64,000 nt of DNA from positions 1,798,001 to 1,862,000 of the forward strand of contig JADNRZ010000001.1 of NCBI GenBank assembly GCA_015501605.1. Direction: 5' to 3'. The notes below the pieces were generated by a model. The model did no database searches, had not been told where the DNA came from, and worked only from the letters and a program-made list of their open reading frames with translations. The translations under genes and the position numbers were made by a program. Shown here in pieces: positions 37,957-48,026 of this stretch (the stretch's first letter is position 1; each line of letters starts with the position of its first letter). Source of the stretch: Panaeolus papilionaceus (lineage: Eukaryota; Basidiomycota; Agaricomycetes; Agaricales).

Positions 37957-40351
37957 TTAAACGCCCAGTCTGATGGAAACCGAACAAGTCAGAAAGAAGC
38001 GAGCAACTAAATGGATCCGAGGAGTTACTGACCTCCGTTTCGTATGTTCGTAGGCGACATAAGATATCGAGACAGCAGGTACAACCTAAAAATAGTTTAC
38101 GACAGATGCTTAGATGGCTGAGACGTGATTTTTCGAAGCACGCACCTTTGCTAGTGTGGGGAACAACCCACGGTAGAATCCTCGCCAACCATCCCTTTCC
38201 CAGGTCTTGCCAACAACATCCCAAACCCCAGCATAAACCTGTGGATGGCCAGATGATCCAGATGCTTGCAACCGTGTCCGTACTAGATTTAACGGATAAA
38301 CACTTGTTGCACCAACACTTCCTGAAACACTTCCAAACGCGAGCAGCGCGAGGACACCTGGTTCTTGCTTCCCCGTAGAACGTTGATAGGCCAGTTTGAG
38401 AGCTTCAAACGTACTCATATCAATGGCCGAGTATCTAAATTAGCACACTTTGTTGAGGCGGCATCTCACACTGAATAGAAGAATGAAGGCTCACGGAAAT
38501 ACACCGACAAGGCCGATCTATTGAGAGAGTCAATAAAAACCATGGACAATGAAATAGAACACGAAGACAGCTTACTGTTAGACCTCGGTAGTACGCCCGC
38601 ACGCCACCCAGAGACCAAATGTGCCGAATCGATGCTGTCAGAGTCCTTTTTTGTTGTTCCGTGTTGCTCATCATCTGAGTCTAGAAATAACATAATGAAT
38701 GAATGAAAAAGCTGTCATGGGATGAAATCGGCGCACTAACCTTGAGTGTCTCTATTGGGTATATACCTGCATGACATCATTGAGTCAGAAAAAGCAAAGA
38801 GCAGACTTGCACGACACTTACTGAGCTGACTGCTTATTCCTCCCAACCCCCCTGACAAGAAACGACTGAATCCGCTAATTTCTCGGGGGTCTTCGACCTT
38901 GTCCCAATATTTGGCGAACGCACGTTTCTGGTTTATAGGTGTCAAAAAAATCCAGGTACTAATGCAGGGGACAATAAGAGACACATACCGAGGACTCGTA
39001 CGCGAAGAACTTGATGGCAGACTCTGGAAATATTTTGGCCACCGATAGACCATTTCCAGTCCAGAACGCAAGTACGCCACCCTCGGCGTATATTCGAGTG
39101 ATAGCATTCCCAAGTATCTTTAATCCGTTCGCCTTTCCTGTTGCTGAGATACCACCAAGTTCTGGAGGCCGTGTTATTAGGAAGATTTTCAGTCGATCAA
39201 AAGGTGCTGTACAAGTCCTCGACACTGTCCAATGCTATAAGGGACATACAAGGATCCAAGCAAAAAATGGGGCTTACCAGCTCCAGCTACTCCTCCAGCA
39301 AGCAAGAATTTCATGGCAGTATGTCCCTCTAGGAAATGATGCTGCTCCTCTTCTTCTTCCTCGGTATCTTCTGACACTTCAACAAGGGGCGGTCGATGAT
39401 GGATGTTGGTTCCAGACGTTGAAGCGATAGGCGGTCTATCTTCTGCGCTCAGACTTACATCGCCTACATATCGAGCATGAAGTCAGCATGAAAAGAAAGC
39501 AGGGTTGAGTATTCACCTTCCATGTTCACCCTCGCTGCTCCACGCCCATCCTCACCCAAATATCTCTGGACTTCGTAGTAGCGGTAAATCTCTGCGGGTG
39601 ACACCTTTCGAGGTAATAGAATGAAGAAATCGCGAAAATCGGCAAAGTTGATGTGATGTGAGTGGGGTTCGGACGATAGAGATAGGATGAAGTCGGGTAT
39701 TGTTGTAGGGCTTAGCTTGATACCTTTGGACCCAATATAACCGGTGAGTAAGGAAGGGGATGGGATATGAGATGAACCATCGCCTACCAGCTTTACTCAG
39801 AGCGTCTTGGAGCTCTCTTTCCTCTAGCTTGCCGTTTCTATCCAAGTCAAGCTCGTCATGGAAGATATGCCATAGCTCTAGAAATTGGTTTAGTGGGGTT
39901 AAACGAAGACTGTGTGTATTCAGTGAAAAGACTTGCCTACTTCCTTTGCTTGAGCAAACTCTTTAAACTCTTTCCAACCTATGTGATGTGGGTTAGGTCC
40001 GGTTGGAGGGCGTTGGCACAATTGTAAAAGCTCTTTGTCGTAAGTCCCCTGTAGTTCCTCTGCTTGTTCGAATGTAAGACGACTAGGGTTGAGGTCTGAA
40101 CTTGTATCACTTGGTGAGGAAGGCCGAAGAATTTCAGGTAAAGACAACCACAACGCCTTTAGTCTGCGTCTACGGTTGTCGCGCCCTTCTGAATCTCGAA
40201 ATTCTTGTAATGAGTGTGGGTGTTGATGTGTAGGTGGGTCATGAGGTAGATGAGGTATAAACTGCCTGTCTTGTGGTATGGAGAGGTCTCCAGGGTCTGG
40301 TTTTGTTTTAGAGTTGGAAACTGCTTTGCCCGTATTACTGGGATCCGCCAT
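37957..40351 (-). CDS. Calcium-dependent mitochondrial carrier (SCaMC, ATP-Mg/Pi type)
   Basis: A 582-residue inner-membrane carrier with a Ca2+-sensing N terminus. It has twelve exons: 40351-39937, 39877-39788, 39723-39517, 39463-39278, 39224-38989, 38927-38822, 38766-38741, 38680-38576, 38517-38495, 38434-38146, 38085-38033 and 37969-37957. An EF-hand loop (DLDRNGKLEERE, about 149-160) is clear and others appear degenerate. The three carrier repeats show their PxDxxK-type motifs: APFDRLKIF, YPIETLKTQ and YPLNLVRTRLQ. The end (AYEHTKRRLGV) is typical. An acidic linker (EDTEEEEEEQ) joins sensor and carrier. Intron 1 has a GC donor with consensus gcaagt. The last coding exon is only 13 nt. Confidence 0.93.
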
Positions 40352-40678
40352 GATGACAAGGAAGGAATGAAGGAGTATATAAGATTGAAATAAAGAATTA
40401 AGTAAAATGAGTTTAAAGGATGATTGAAGGCGGCGCTTTCATGCTGAGGACAAGGATATCTTGGGCGCAAAGATGATAGCCAAAGGTTGACCTCATATGT
40501 CACTGTTTTAGCCAGATTAGGTTACACCTGCTTATGAATACAATTTTTAAACAACACAAATCAATTTCATACAATATATTTACATAGCCATATCATTCCT
40601 GTTTAATAGGATTCTTGTTCTGGGTATCTTTTATAATAATATTAACATAGTATATACCTGCTATACATTCCAGTTCAT
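40352..40678. other. Promoter region of the mitochondrial carrier gene
   Basis: 327 bp between this gene start and the 3' end of the upstream minus-strand gene. AT-rich; nothing else seen. Confidence 0.35.
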
Positions 40679-41850
40679 TTATCGTCCTTTGTGGTGGGCG
40701 ACCAAATTACCGATTTTCTTCATCCATACCTCCAGTCCCGACCAGCAGGAAACAGTGTCAGCTTGCGGCGAAGGTTTTGAAAACTTGAACCTATCATCAA
40801 GGTTGTGGGGTATCAATAAAGTGGGGCAGCTGTTGGCCCCAGTATCACAAGATCCCATACCACTGCGCCAGCCGCCAGAGTGGTTGGTGTTAATTGAGAC
40901 CATAGTTTTCTCCGTGTTAAACGACGGACTGATCCTAAGAGAAGATGAAGCAACGTGTGTTTTAAATGGATAAATAGGTGCAGGGATGTGATGCCGATCC
41001 AGTCCGTCGAATGAATGCGAAAGAAGGGTCTCGGACCCATGATAATGCGATGATACTTGGGAAGAAAAAGTCATGTCCTCCGTCGTCGGCGTATAGAGGG
41101 GCTGTGGAGTCGGAGCAGACCGCTTGAGGGAAGGTAGTGGAGGTGTCGGTGGGCGGTATTGCTTATGAACAGGGTTATGATTTACAATAAGGCAATATCA
41201 CAATACATCACCCACCTGGCGTAACAAACTGCGCTTTCGCTGACGAGTATGAACGCGAGGCCCATTGATACTGGGTCGTGAATGATTTGAAACCCCATCA
41301 GTATCTTGAGAAATATACCGAGGTCTGACGAACTATGCGTATGACATGCAAAGTTAGAATTTGAGACCAACGCAGCAGTTTTTGAATTGACGTTGTGTTA
41401 CCTCAATCTGGGAGATATCTTGGGAGATATCGGTCAATGAAAAGTCTGCATCCTGATCTTCCTTCTTGATCCACACAGGAGCTATGTCATCTTTGCTGGG
41501 AACTGGAGGCGGCAATTCGGAAACGGATCGTTCCATAGCATCTGAAGTTGTTTCAGCAGACGTGTTGGCTTGCTCAGTGGGCTCGATGGCTTGAGAGGGC
41601 TGAGAGGAGTGTCCAACCAGTACGTCTCTCCAATTGACAGGAAGCTTTAACGGCGGATCAGAGAGAAAGAACGATCAGACCAACAAAGTGTAGGACATAC
41701 TGGAGGCACCTCGGCAGGCTCAACCAGTGAAGGAGGTGGTGGAGGCGGTGGTGAAGCTGCCTCGACCGCAGCGGATGGGTCTGGGGACGGAGGAGGAGAG
41801 GGAACATAAATAGGCACTGGTTTTCGATAACTCATGTTGCGCTGCATCAT
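40679..41850 (-). CDS. Proline-rich protein of unknown function
   Basis: A 330-residue protein in four exons (41850-41701, 41644-41402, 41332-41216, 41161-40679), all in phase 0. The N terminus is PSPPPSPDP-rich with a PPPPPPP run. Then come LPVNWRDVLVGHS and an acidic Ser-rich stretch (IAPVWIKKEDQDADFSLTD). The C-terminal half is basic then mixed (RVHTRQRKRSLLRQ), with no domain I recognise. Low complexity plus conserved splicing suggests a real gene, perhaps lineage-restricted. It is divergent from Argonaute and shares its upstream region. The ATG at 41850 is the first of three close Mets. Confidence 0.6.
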
Positions 41851-42496
41851 TGTAATAAATAAGAGGCGAAGGAAGATGACAGCAGTGTAGGACGAGATGC
41901 AAGGTGGTGTCGGCAGGACGAGCGAAAGAAACAGACCACAGTGGCTCCAAGCGTCGGGTTTAAATGTAAAACCTCTGCTCAAAGAGAAATATCCAGAAGG
42001 ATGAAAGGGAGCCACTTGAGGTACGAGAACTATGCAGTTTGAGAGAAGCGGCTGCTCAAGTCGCAGCTAGAAACTGATATGGGTGAGCTCGACCTCATGT
42101 CTTTCACGAGGAAGGCAGGTGCAGTCAGTCCGGGGATCGAGTATCGGAGAGAATATTCCTATCCTATGCTTCATTTAATGAACATGTGTAATCAGGACAG
42201 CATTTTTATTCAAGTTGAGTTTCAAGAGGTGAATAATTTTTTATCACTAGAAAGTAAAAGTAAAAAGTCAGTTAGTAGTGGTTTAGTGGTTAGTAGTCGT
42301 TTGTAGTCGTGGTACTTAGCAGTGAATATTTAATTATTATATCTATTTCTCACACTTAGCAGAAGAACAAAGCAATTATCATGGTTTGACTTCATTGACA
42401 TCGTGATCGATTCGATTTAGAAGATAATAAGGTCATGATTTCGTTCACCGTATCCACATTCTTCTCCTTTCTTTCTCCCTATCCTTTTCTTTCTAA
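41851..42496. other. Bidirectional promoter of the proline-rich gene and Argonaute
   Basis: 646 bp between divergent starts. It contains a GT-rich stretch with repeated gtagt/gtggt units (about 42267-42315) and pyrimidine runs just before the Argonaute ATG. No coding exon recognised. Confidence 0.4.
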
Positions 42497-45400
42497 ATGC
42501 CACCAAGAGCTCAACTAAGGGGTCCTCCCCGTACTTTTGGCGGCGGTTCTCGTAGTGCTAGAGCAAGTGGCCAAGGTAGCGGTCGTGGTACACCTGCCTC
42601 CATCCAGATTGGTCTTCCATCAGGATCTCATGTAACAACAATTGGTGTTAAGCGCCCGAGTTTTGGAACAGGGGGCCGTGAAATACCCATCTACGTCAAT
42701 TCCTTTGCCACAACCATCCCTGACTCTGTTATTCATCATTATGACGGTACGTATGGCCTCGCCTCTTTCATTAAATATGCCCGCTGACCCCATTTTTTCT
42801 CAAAGTTGGTTCGTTCAACACGCAGTCCCTCGATCGCATATGTGGCTAATTTACGTTTCAGTTATCATGCCCTCTGAAAAGACACTGCCTGCACGTTTAA
42901 ACATGGACATTATTGCTGCTCTCCAAACAAGGATTGCCCCTGAAATTTTTACCCCAAGAGCTGTGTACGATGGTAGAAAAAATATGTTTGCAGTCAGAGA
43001 GCTCCCCTTCGGTCCTGAGGGAGTCCAAGAAGTATTGCTTTTGTTTTTACCCCGTGTTCGCCTCTAATAATTGACGCCCGCCTGAAAACAGTTTGAAGTT
43101 GCTTTGGAAACTCGTGCTGCAGACTCATCCCGCGGTCCAAAGACCTACAAGATACGTCTTTCCAAAGTTGCGGAAATCAATCCCGAGTCTGTTCCTTTAC
43201 CCCGCCATATACTATCCACCTATTTATTCCTTTGATTTAGGGTTTTGAGTCGATTTATCACTGGTGATCAATCGCACGATAATAGTGTTCTAACTGCCAT
43301 AACGGTAAACTACCATACCGCCTTCACTTATCTTCTAATCATATGCTCACAAAATTATTAGGCCCTCAATGTTGTTATCCGTATGGAGCCAACCATGAAT
43401 TACCCTTTCAATGTCAGATCCTTCTTTACGAACAGAGAAGCCAAGGATATCGGTGGAGGTATCCAGCTATGGAGAGGATACTTCCAATCCGTTCGTCCCG
43501 GCATCAGTCAAATGTTCATCAACATCGATATATCCACTGCCACTATGTACAAGCCAGGCCCACTCCTAAACTTGATGCTGGAGTTCACAAACAGGAACCA
43601 CCCTAATCAACTAGGCAAGGCTCATCTCAGTGACCGCGAATTTTTAAAGCTTCAGAGGTTCTTTTCCGGCGTAAGAATTGTTACAACCCAGAAAGGAGCC
43701 GCGGGACAGCTTGTGAAAACACCTCGTGTTGTCAAGAGACTGAATTCTACGCCAGCCAGAGATTTCAGATTTGAGTTGCGTGAAGGAGGTCAGTTATCTG
43801 TAGCCGATTATTTCCGCAAACAGGGTCAACCCTTGAAATTCCCCGACCTAGGATGTGTCGAGGTAGGACTTGTCATTTCTATGTGACTTTGTTGATGAAT
43901 CATAAACCACTCAGGTTGGGTCTGGAGCAATGATCCCTTTTGAACTTTGTATCATTCCTCCAGGACAGATCATGCGGAAGCAGGTGCCTCCTGAAAAAAC
44001 CAAAGACGTCTTAGAATTCGCGACTAAGCGGCCTCAAGACAGACTTGCGAGCATTAGACGCGGATTGGAGGTTTTGGCGTATGGACAATCTGAATATGTC
44101 CGCCAGTTCGGGATGAACGTCAGCACAACGCCCTTGCGTATCCAGGCCCGTGTTTTGAGGCCACCTGTATTGAAGTACGGCCCACAGAGCAAGCAGCCCA
44201 CTATTGTGCGTGCCTATTTTCTGATGCTCCCAGTATTTGTCCCCGCGTTTATCAGAATCAATTTCAGGAACCCAGAAATGGTGCTTGGAACATGTATGTC
44301 CTTTCATATGACGAGCTCGATCTGTTGTTCAATTCCGTACCAGGATTGACAAGCAGTTCTATCGAGCCATCACTCTTAAATCCTGGGCCGTGGCAGTTTT
44401 CGAAACCAGGCTACGTTTCCCTCCAGCTGCTGTAACCGAGATGATATCTGGCCTGAGAAGCGCCTGCCAGGCTGCAGGTCAGTGCACGGTGCTTTCTCGA
44501 GGCCGTGGGTCCGATCTGACATTACATGTTGCTCAGGCATTCGCATTGGCGAACCCGCCAAGTATGACTATTTGAATGGACAGGCGAACATCCGTGACCA
44601 GCTCAAGCAGCTAGGCCTACAATGCATTCGTGCAAACAATGGCACCCCACCCACACTCTTCGTCGTCGTTCTTCCGGAAAATGGAAACGACATTTACACT
44701 GCCGTGAAACAGTAAGCACAACACAGACATCAAACGCGGGCATGTTCTGACTTTTCCTAGCTTTGGTGACGTAGAGGTTTGTTTATTCTTGCTCCATATC
44801 AAGCCACGCATGGGATTAAGCGTCTTTCTGTTAGATGGGAATCTCGACACAATGCATGAAGAGCAGCAAATGCTCGCGTGCCAAACCGCAGTACTATGCC
44901 AACATTAGCTTGAAGTAAGCTACAGTCTTCACATATTCAAAAAAGAATGAAAAAACAGCTGACGCCTCATTTCATAGGTTGAATGTCAAACTCGGAGGCA
45001 TCAATACGATTCCGGACCCCAGTTCCATCTCGTTCTTAACAGACCAAGCAAATCCTACGGTGGTTATGGGTAAGTTAGCTTCCAGTCTAAATTGGAATTT
45101 GTTTGACTTCGATCCAGGCGCCGATGTTATTCATCCTTCCCCTGGGGCGGAAGGCCGCCCTTCATTCACCGCCCTCGTCGGGAACGTGGACTCGGACGTC
45201 GCCAAATATGTCGCTGGTCAGTCACCTGCCTGCGTTAGGTGGTTGGCATGGAATAACAACTATTTTTTGTTGTAGATTGCCGTGTCCAAACATCTCGCCA
45301 GGAAATGATTTCTGATCTGGAGGCCATGAGCAAGGTAGCCCCAGTCTCTTCTCCCACTTGACCGCCGGCTGACAGCATAACTTAAAGCACATCCTGAACT

Positions 45401-46521
45401 TGTACATTGGCTATCGTAGCCAAGTGGAAGGCAAGCCTGGCGCATCTGCAAATCCCAAACGCATCATTTTTTACAGAGATGGTGTTTCTGAGGGACAGTT
45501 CAAGCAGGTTCTTGATCAGGGTATGGTACTGATTTTCGCACATTTACCGCTGAGGCTGACTTTTTGTGTTCTGACAATCAGAACTACCGTTGATCAAGAG
45601 TAAGTATTATTTCTGTTGACCCCTGGACGATACTTGACTCCTTTGTGACTTCCTCAGAGGCGTGCGCTGAGCTGCGTATTGATCCCAAGATCACGATCAT
45701 TGTGGTCGGCAAACGTCATCACGTTAGGTAGGTATCGCAATATCTCGAGTATCTAAGTTGACCCTCTTTCATCCGGGTTCTAGGTTCTTCCCTCAAAGCG
45801 ACCAATCTGCGGATAAAAGCGGCAACTGTCCTGCTGGAACAGTAGTCGATCGAGACATTGCTCATCCAACTGAGTTTGATTTCTATCTCCAGAGTCATGG
45901 AGGTTTATTGGGAACAAGTCGACCCGCTCATTACTCGGTTGGTATTTTCTTCACTCGTATGGTACGAGGCTGATTATTTGAATTGAAACAGGTTCTTTAT
46001 GATGTAAGTGCTGGAAATGTAGCCATATCGACGGCTCACTGACGTTTTGAATGTTTGCGATTAGGAAAATGGATTCAGGTGCAGTAATTTACATGGGAAA
46101 GGCAAGGAAGTATGTCTGACGTCATGATTACAGCGCCGATGCTCTTCAGAACCTGTCTTTCACCCTCTGCCACGTCTACGCGAGGTCAACCCGTTCCGTG
46201 TCCATACCAGCTCCAGTCTATTGTAAGTATGAGCCTAACAAGCAAGGGTAACAGCATTCACGCGTCTGTTTTTTACTCCTAGATGCGGATATTGTTTGTT
46301 CCCGAGCTAAGAACCATTACGACCCCACTGGCGATTGGGATCTAACAGGAAGTGATATCATGTCCATGGACGGATCGACGGCGACCTCCTCGTTGGATAA
46401 ATTCCAGCAGGCTTTCAAACCACTTCACCCATCGATGAAACACCTCATGTACTTTTCTGTGAGTGTCTCTATTTCTATCATGTGTCGCATACTCATTTGG
46501 CGCTGCCTCGATTTGCAGTAA
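42497..46521 (+). CDS. AGO: Argonaute (RNA-silencing slicer protein)
   Basis: A 906-residue Argonaute that loads small RNA for RNA interference, in 23 exons: 42497-42746, 42862-43031, 43092-43186, 43241-43304, 43362-43862, 43915-44205, 44268-44293, 44344-44477, 44537-44711, 44761-44776, 44835-44914, 44978-45069, 45118-45216, 45276-45334, 45388-45520, 45582-45599, 45658-45727, 45784-45937, 45992-46003, 46065-46078, 46134-46222, 46283-46458 and 46519-46521. Order: Gly/Arg-rich tail, N domain, PAZ, MID (NGAWNM) and PIWI. Catalytic residues fit DEDD: D634 (GADVIHPSP), E698 (RSQVEGKP), D715 (FYRDGVSE) and D850 (PVYYADIV, where many have His). Several exons are 12-18 nt. It ends in MYFS, with the stop supplied by the last exon. 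Confidence 0.95.
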
Positions 46522-46739
46522 ATTCGAATTCTGGTCATTGTGTTGTAATATGTAGTACGTGTGTATTCACCAGTGTATTTTTGATAGATTGGCGTGGTCG
46601 CGTATTGCGCTCTGGCGAGCCATTCCTCTCCAACATACAATGATAATGTTATTGTAGTGTTCAATGCTAAGTGACTATTTGTCCGTTGTAATGCTGCAAA
46701 GTGTAAATGGATTGATATAAATGTCTTCGAAAGGGTTAT

Positions 46740-47517
46740 TTAAGGCCTTGGTGATGCTTTGTTACTTCTGTTCAACCACCAAACACCAGTGTTAAGGTAG
46801 GTGGCATACGCCAACCAGGCGCAGTAGGGGAGCAAGAAGTAGGTTGCCTTGGCATTTGTAGCCCTGTCCCAACGTTTCTGTAATGTGGATTAGCATAAAG
46901 ACCAAACTTGGAAGAAAGAAGTTTGAGATCATACGGTCATAATCCAAGTGGTGGCAGTGAGAAGCACGCTGTCGATTAAAGCGAGTCCAGGCTGCAAATA
47001 TAGCAGTGAGATCATGCACAAGAGCGCTAAAGGGATCAATGAAAACATACACGCTGGGCACCGAAGAATAAAGGACTCCAAAGACAGTTCAGTCCCAATT
47101 GCGCATAGTACAGTGCAAGGCCAGCAGATAATTCATGCCTAGGGTATATGATAATGAGTTGATGAATTTCGAGACATTTTGTTAAAAGGGTATTTACCTG
47201 TTCGCGCTTATCGCGGTATTGTCGAGTGCTTTGACAGCGACATGTGAGGCATAGCCCATAGCAGCATACAACGCCGTCCAGACAAAAGGAAATACTTCAC
47301 GTGGAGGGTTAAACTTGGGTGTTTTCAGGTTCTACAAGATGCATGAGCGATGCGCAGACTAAAGGGTGGATGAGCGTGTGCGTACATAGTACCAGTTGCT
47401 GCGTGTAGCATCTGTGGTATGGAAGCCGCTGGCAAAGCCGAGGACAATAGGCAGACCTACAGCTGTAACTGGGTTACGTGGAATGGCGAGTAGAATGTTT
47501 GGGATATAGACGACCAT
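46740..47517 (-). CDS. TspO/MBR (translocator protein) family
   Basis: A 182-residue, five-helix membrane protein of the tryptophan-rich sensory protein / translocator family, which binds porphyrins and sterols in mitochondria or ER. Exons are 47517-47386, 47331-47198, 47138-47051, 46991-46935 and 46877-46740. Family motifs are [20 protein letters not shown], then [20 protein letters not shown], then [20 protein letters not shown] with WWLNR. A palindromic TGACGTCA box sits 77 bp upstream of the start. Function in fungi is poorly known; tetrapyrrole or stress handling is inferred from the family. Confidence 0.92.
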
Positions 47518-47593
47518 TGTATTTGTTGGTGGGTTGGTTGGTTCAAGGCAGAGTTGTGGTGAGATTGATCGTAAATAGGACTCTGAGTTCAAG

Positions 47594-47601
47594 TGACGTC
47601 A
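47594..47601. promoter_or_regulatory. CRE-type TGACGTCA palindrome upstream of TspO
   Basis: A perfect 8-bp cAMP-response-element/bZIP palindrome 77 bp upstream of the TspO start codon. ATF/CREB-type factors in fungi respond to oxidative and osmotic stress, which would suit TspO. Motif evidence only. Confidence 0.45.
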
Positions 47602-47766
47602 TTGGTGCGAATTCCCTGCGTCATTGGATGTAGCCTGTTTCCAAGTTTGAACCACTCCATTTGATAGCCGGGTTGACATTGACGGAGCTAGCGAGTCAAT
47701 GTCAATGAACATGCCTGCTAAACATTTTAAATTTGGGATAAGGTCTGTTTGTAAGGCCTCAAACGC

Positions 47767-47772
47767 AAAAAA
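47767..47772 (-). terminator. Pol III oligo-T terminator of tRNA-Gln
   Basis: A run of six A on the plus strand (TTTTTT on the tRNA strand), starting three bases beyond the tRNA 3' end at 47776. This is the normal RNA polymerase III stop signal. Confidence 0.75.
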
Positions 47773-47775
47773 GAG

Positions 47776-47862
47776 AGGCCTTGCTCGGAGTCGAACCGAG
47801 GTCGCGAGAAGATTAATAGGATTAATCAGAATCTCGAGTGATAACCGTTACACTACAAAGCC
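47776..47862 (-). tRNA. tRNA-Gln(CTG) with 15-bp intron
   Basis: A minus-strand cloverleaf. The acceptor stem is GGCTTTG/CAAGGCC with one G-U pair. The D arm is GTG..CAC with the A-box TAGTGTAACGG, the anticodon stem is CGAGA/TCTCG, and the T arm holds GGTTCGACTCC (B-box). The loop TTCTGA-T gives anticodon CTG at 47829-47827. A 15-nt intron (47825-47811) sits one base after the anticodon, as in nuclear tRNA genes. The mature length is 72 nt, normal for tRNA-Gln, and the body resembles other eukaryotic tRNA-Gln. Confidence 0.92.
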
Positions 47863-47965
47863 TTGAAAATGAGTTGAACAATGAATATTGTGGCGGGGGA
47901 GAGGTGGGTTTATTTTTTTCGGATCGGCTTTAAATTTATAACAATCTAATCTAATCAATTTTACC

Positions 47966-47971
47966 GAGTCA
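47966..47971. promoter_or_regulatory. Possible Gcn4/Cpc1 half-site upstream of HIS4
   Basis: GAGTCA (TGACTC on the other strand), 56 bp before the HIS4 start; one base short of the full TGASTCA palindrome. HIS4 is a textbook target of general amino-acid control in yeast, so a bZIP site here is expected. Weak motif. Confidence 0.3.
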
Positions 47972-48026
47972 TTGATTTAAATGTTGTCAATAAAGTGATT
48001 GATAGTCTTTCTTGTTGACAACGATA

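Noticed and set aside
42740..46460. Argonaute as a pseudogene because of its many broken reading frames
   Set aside because: All 23 exons join in correct phase with canonical GT-AG sites, and the catalytic residues are intact, so the breaks are introns.
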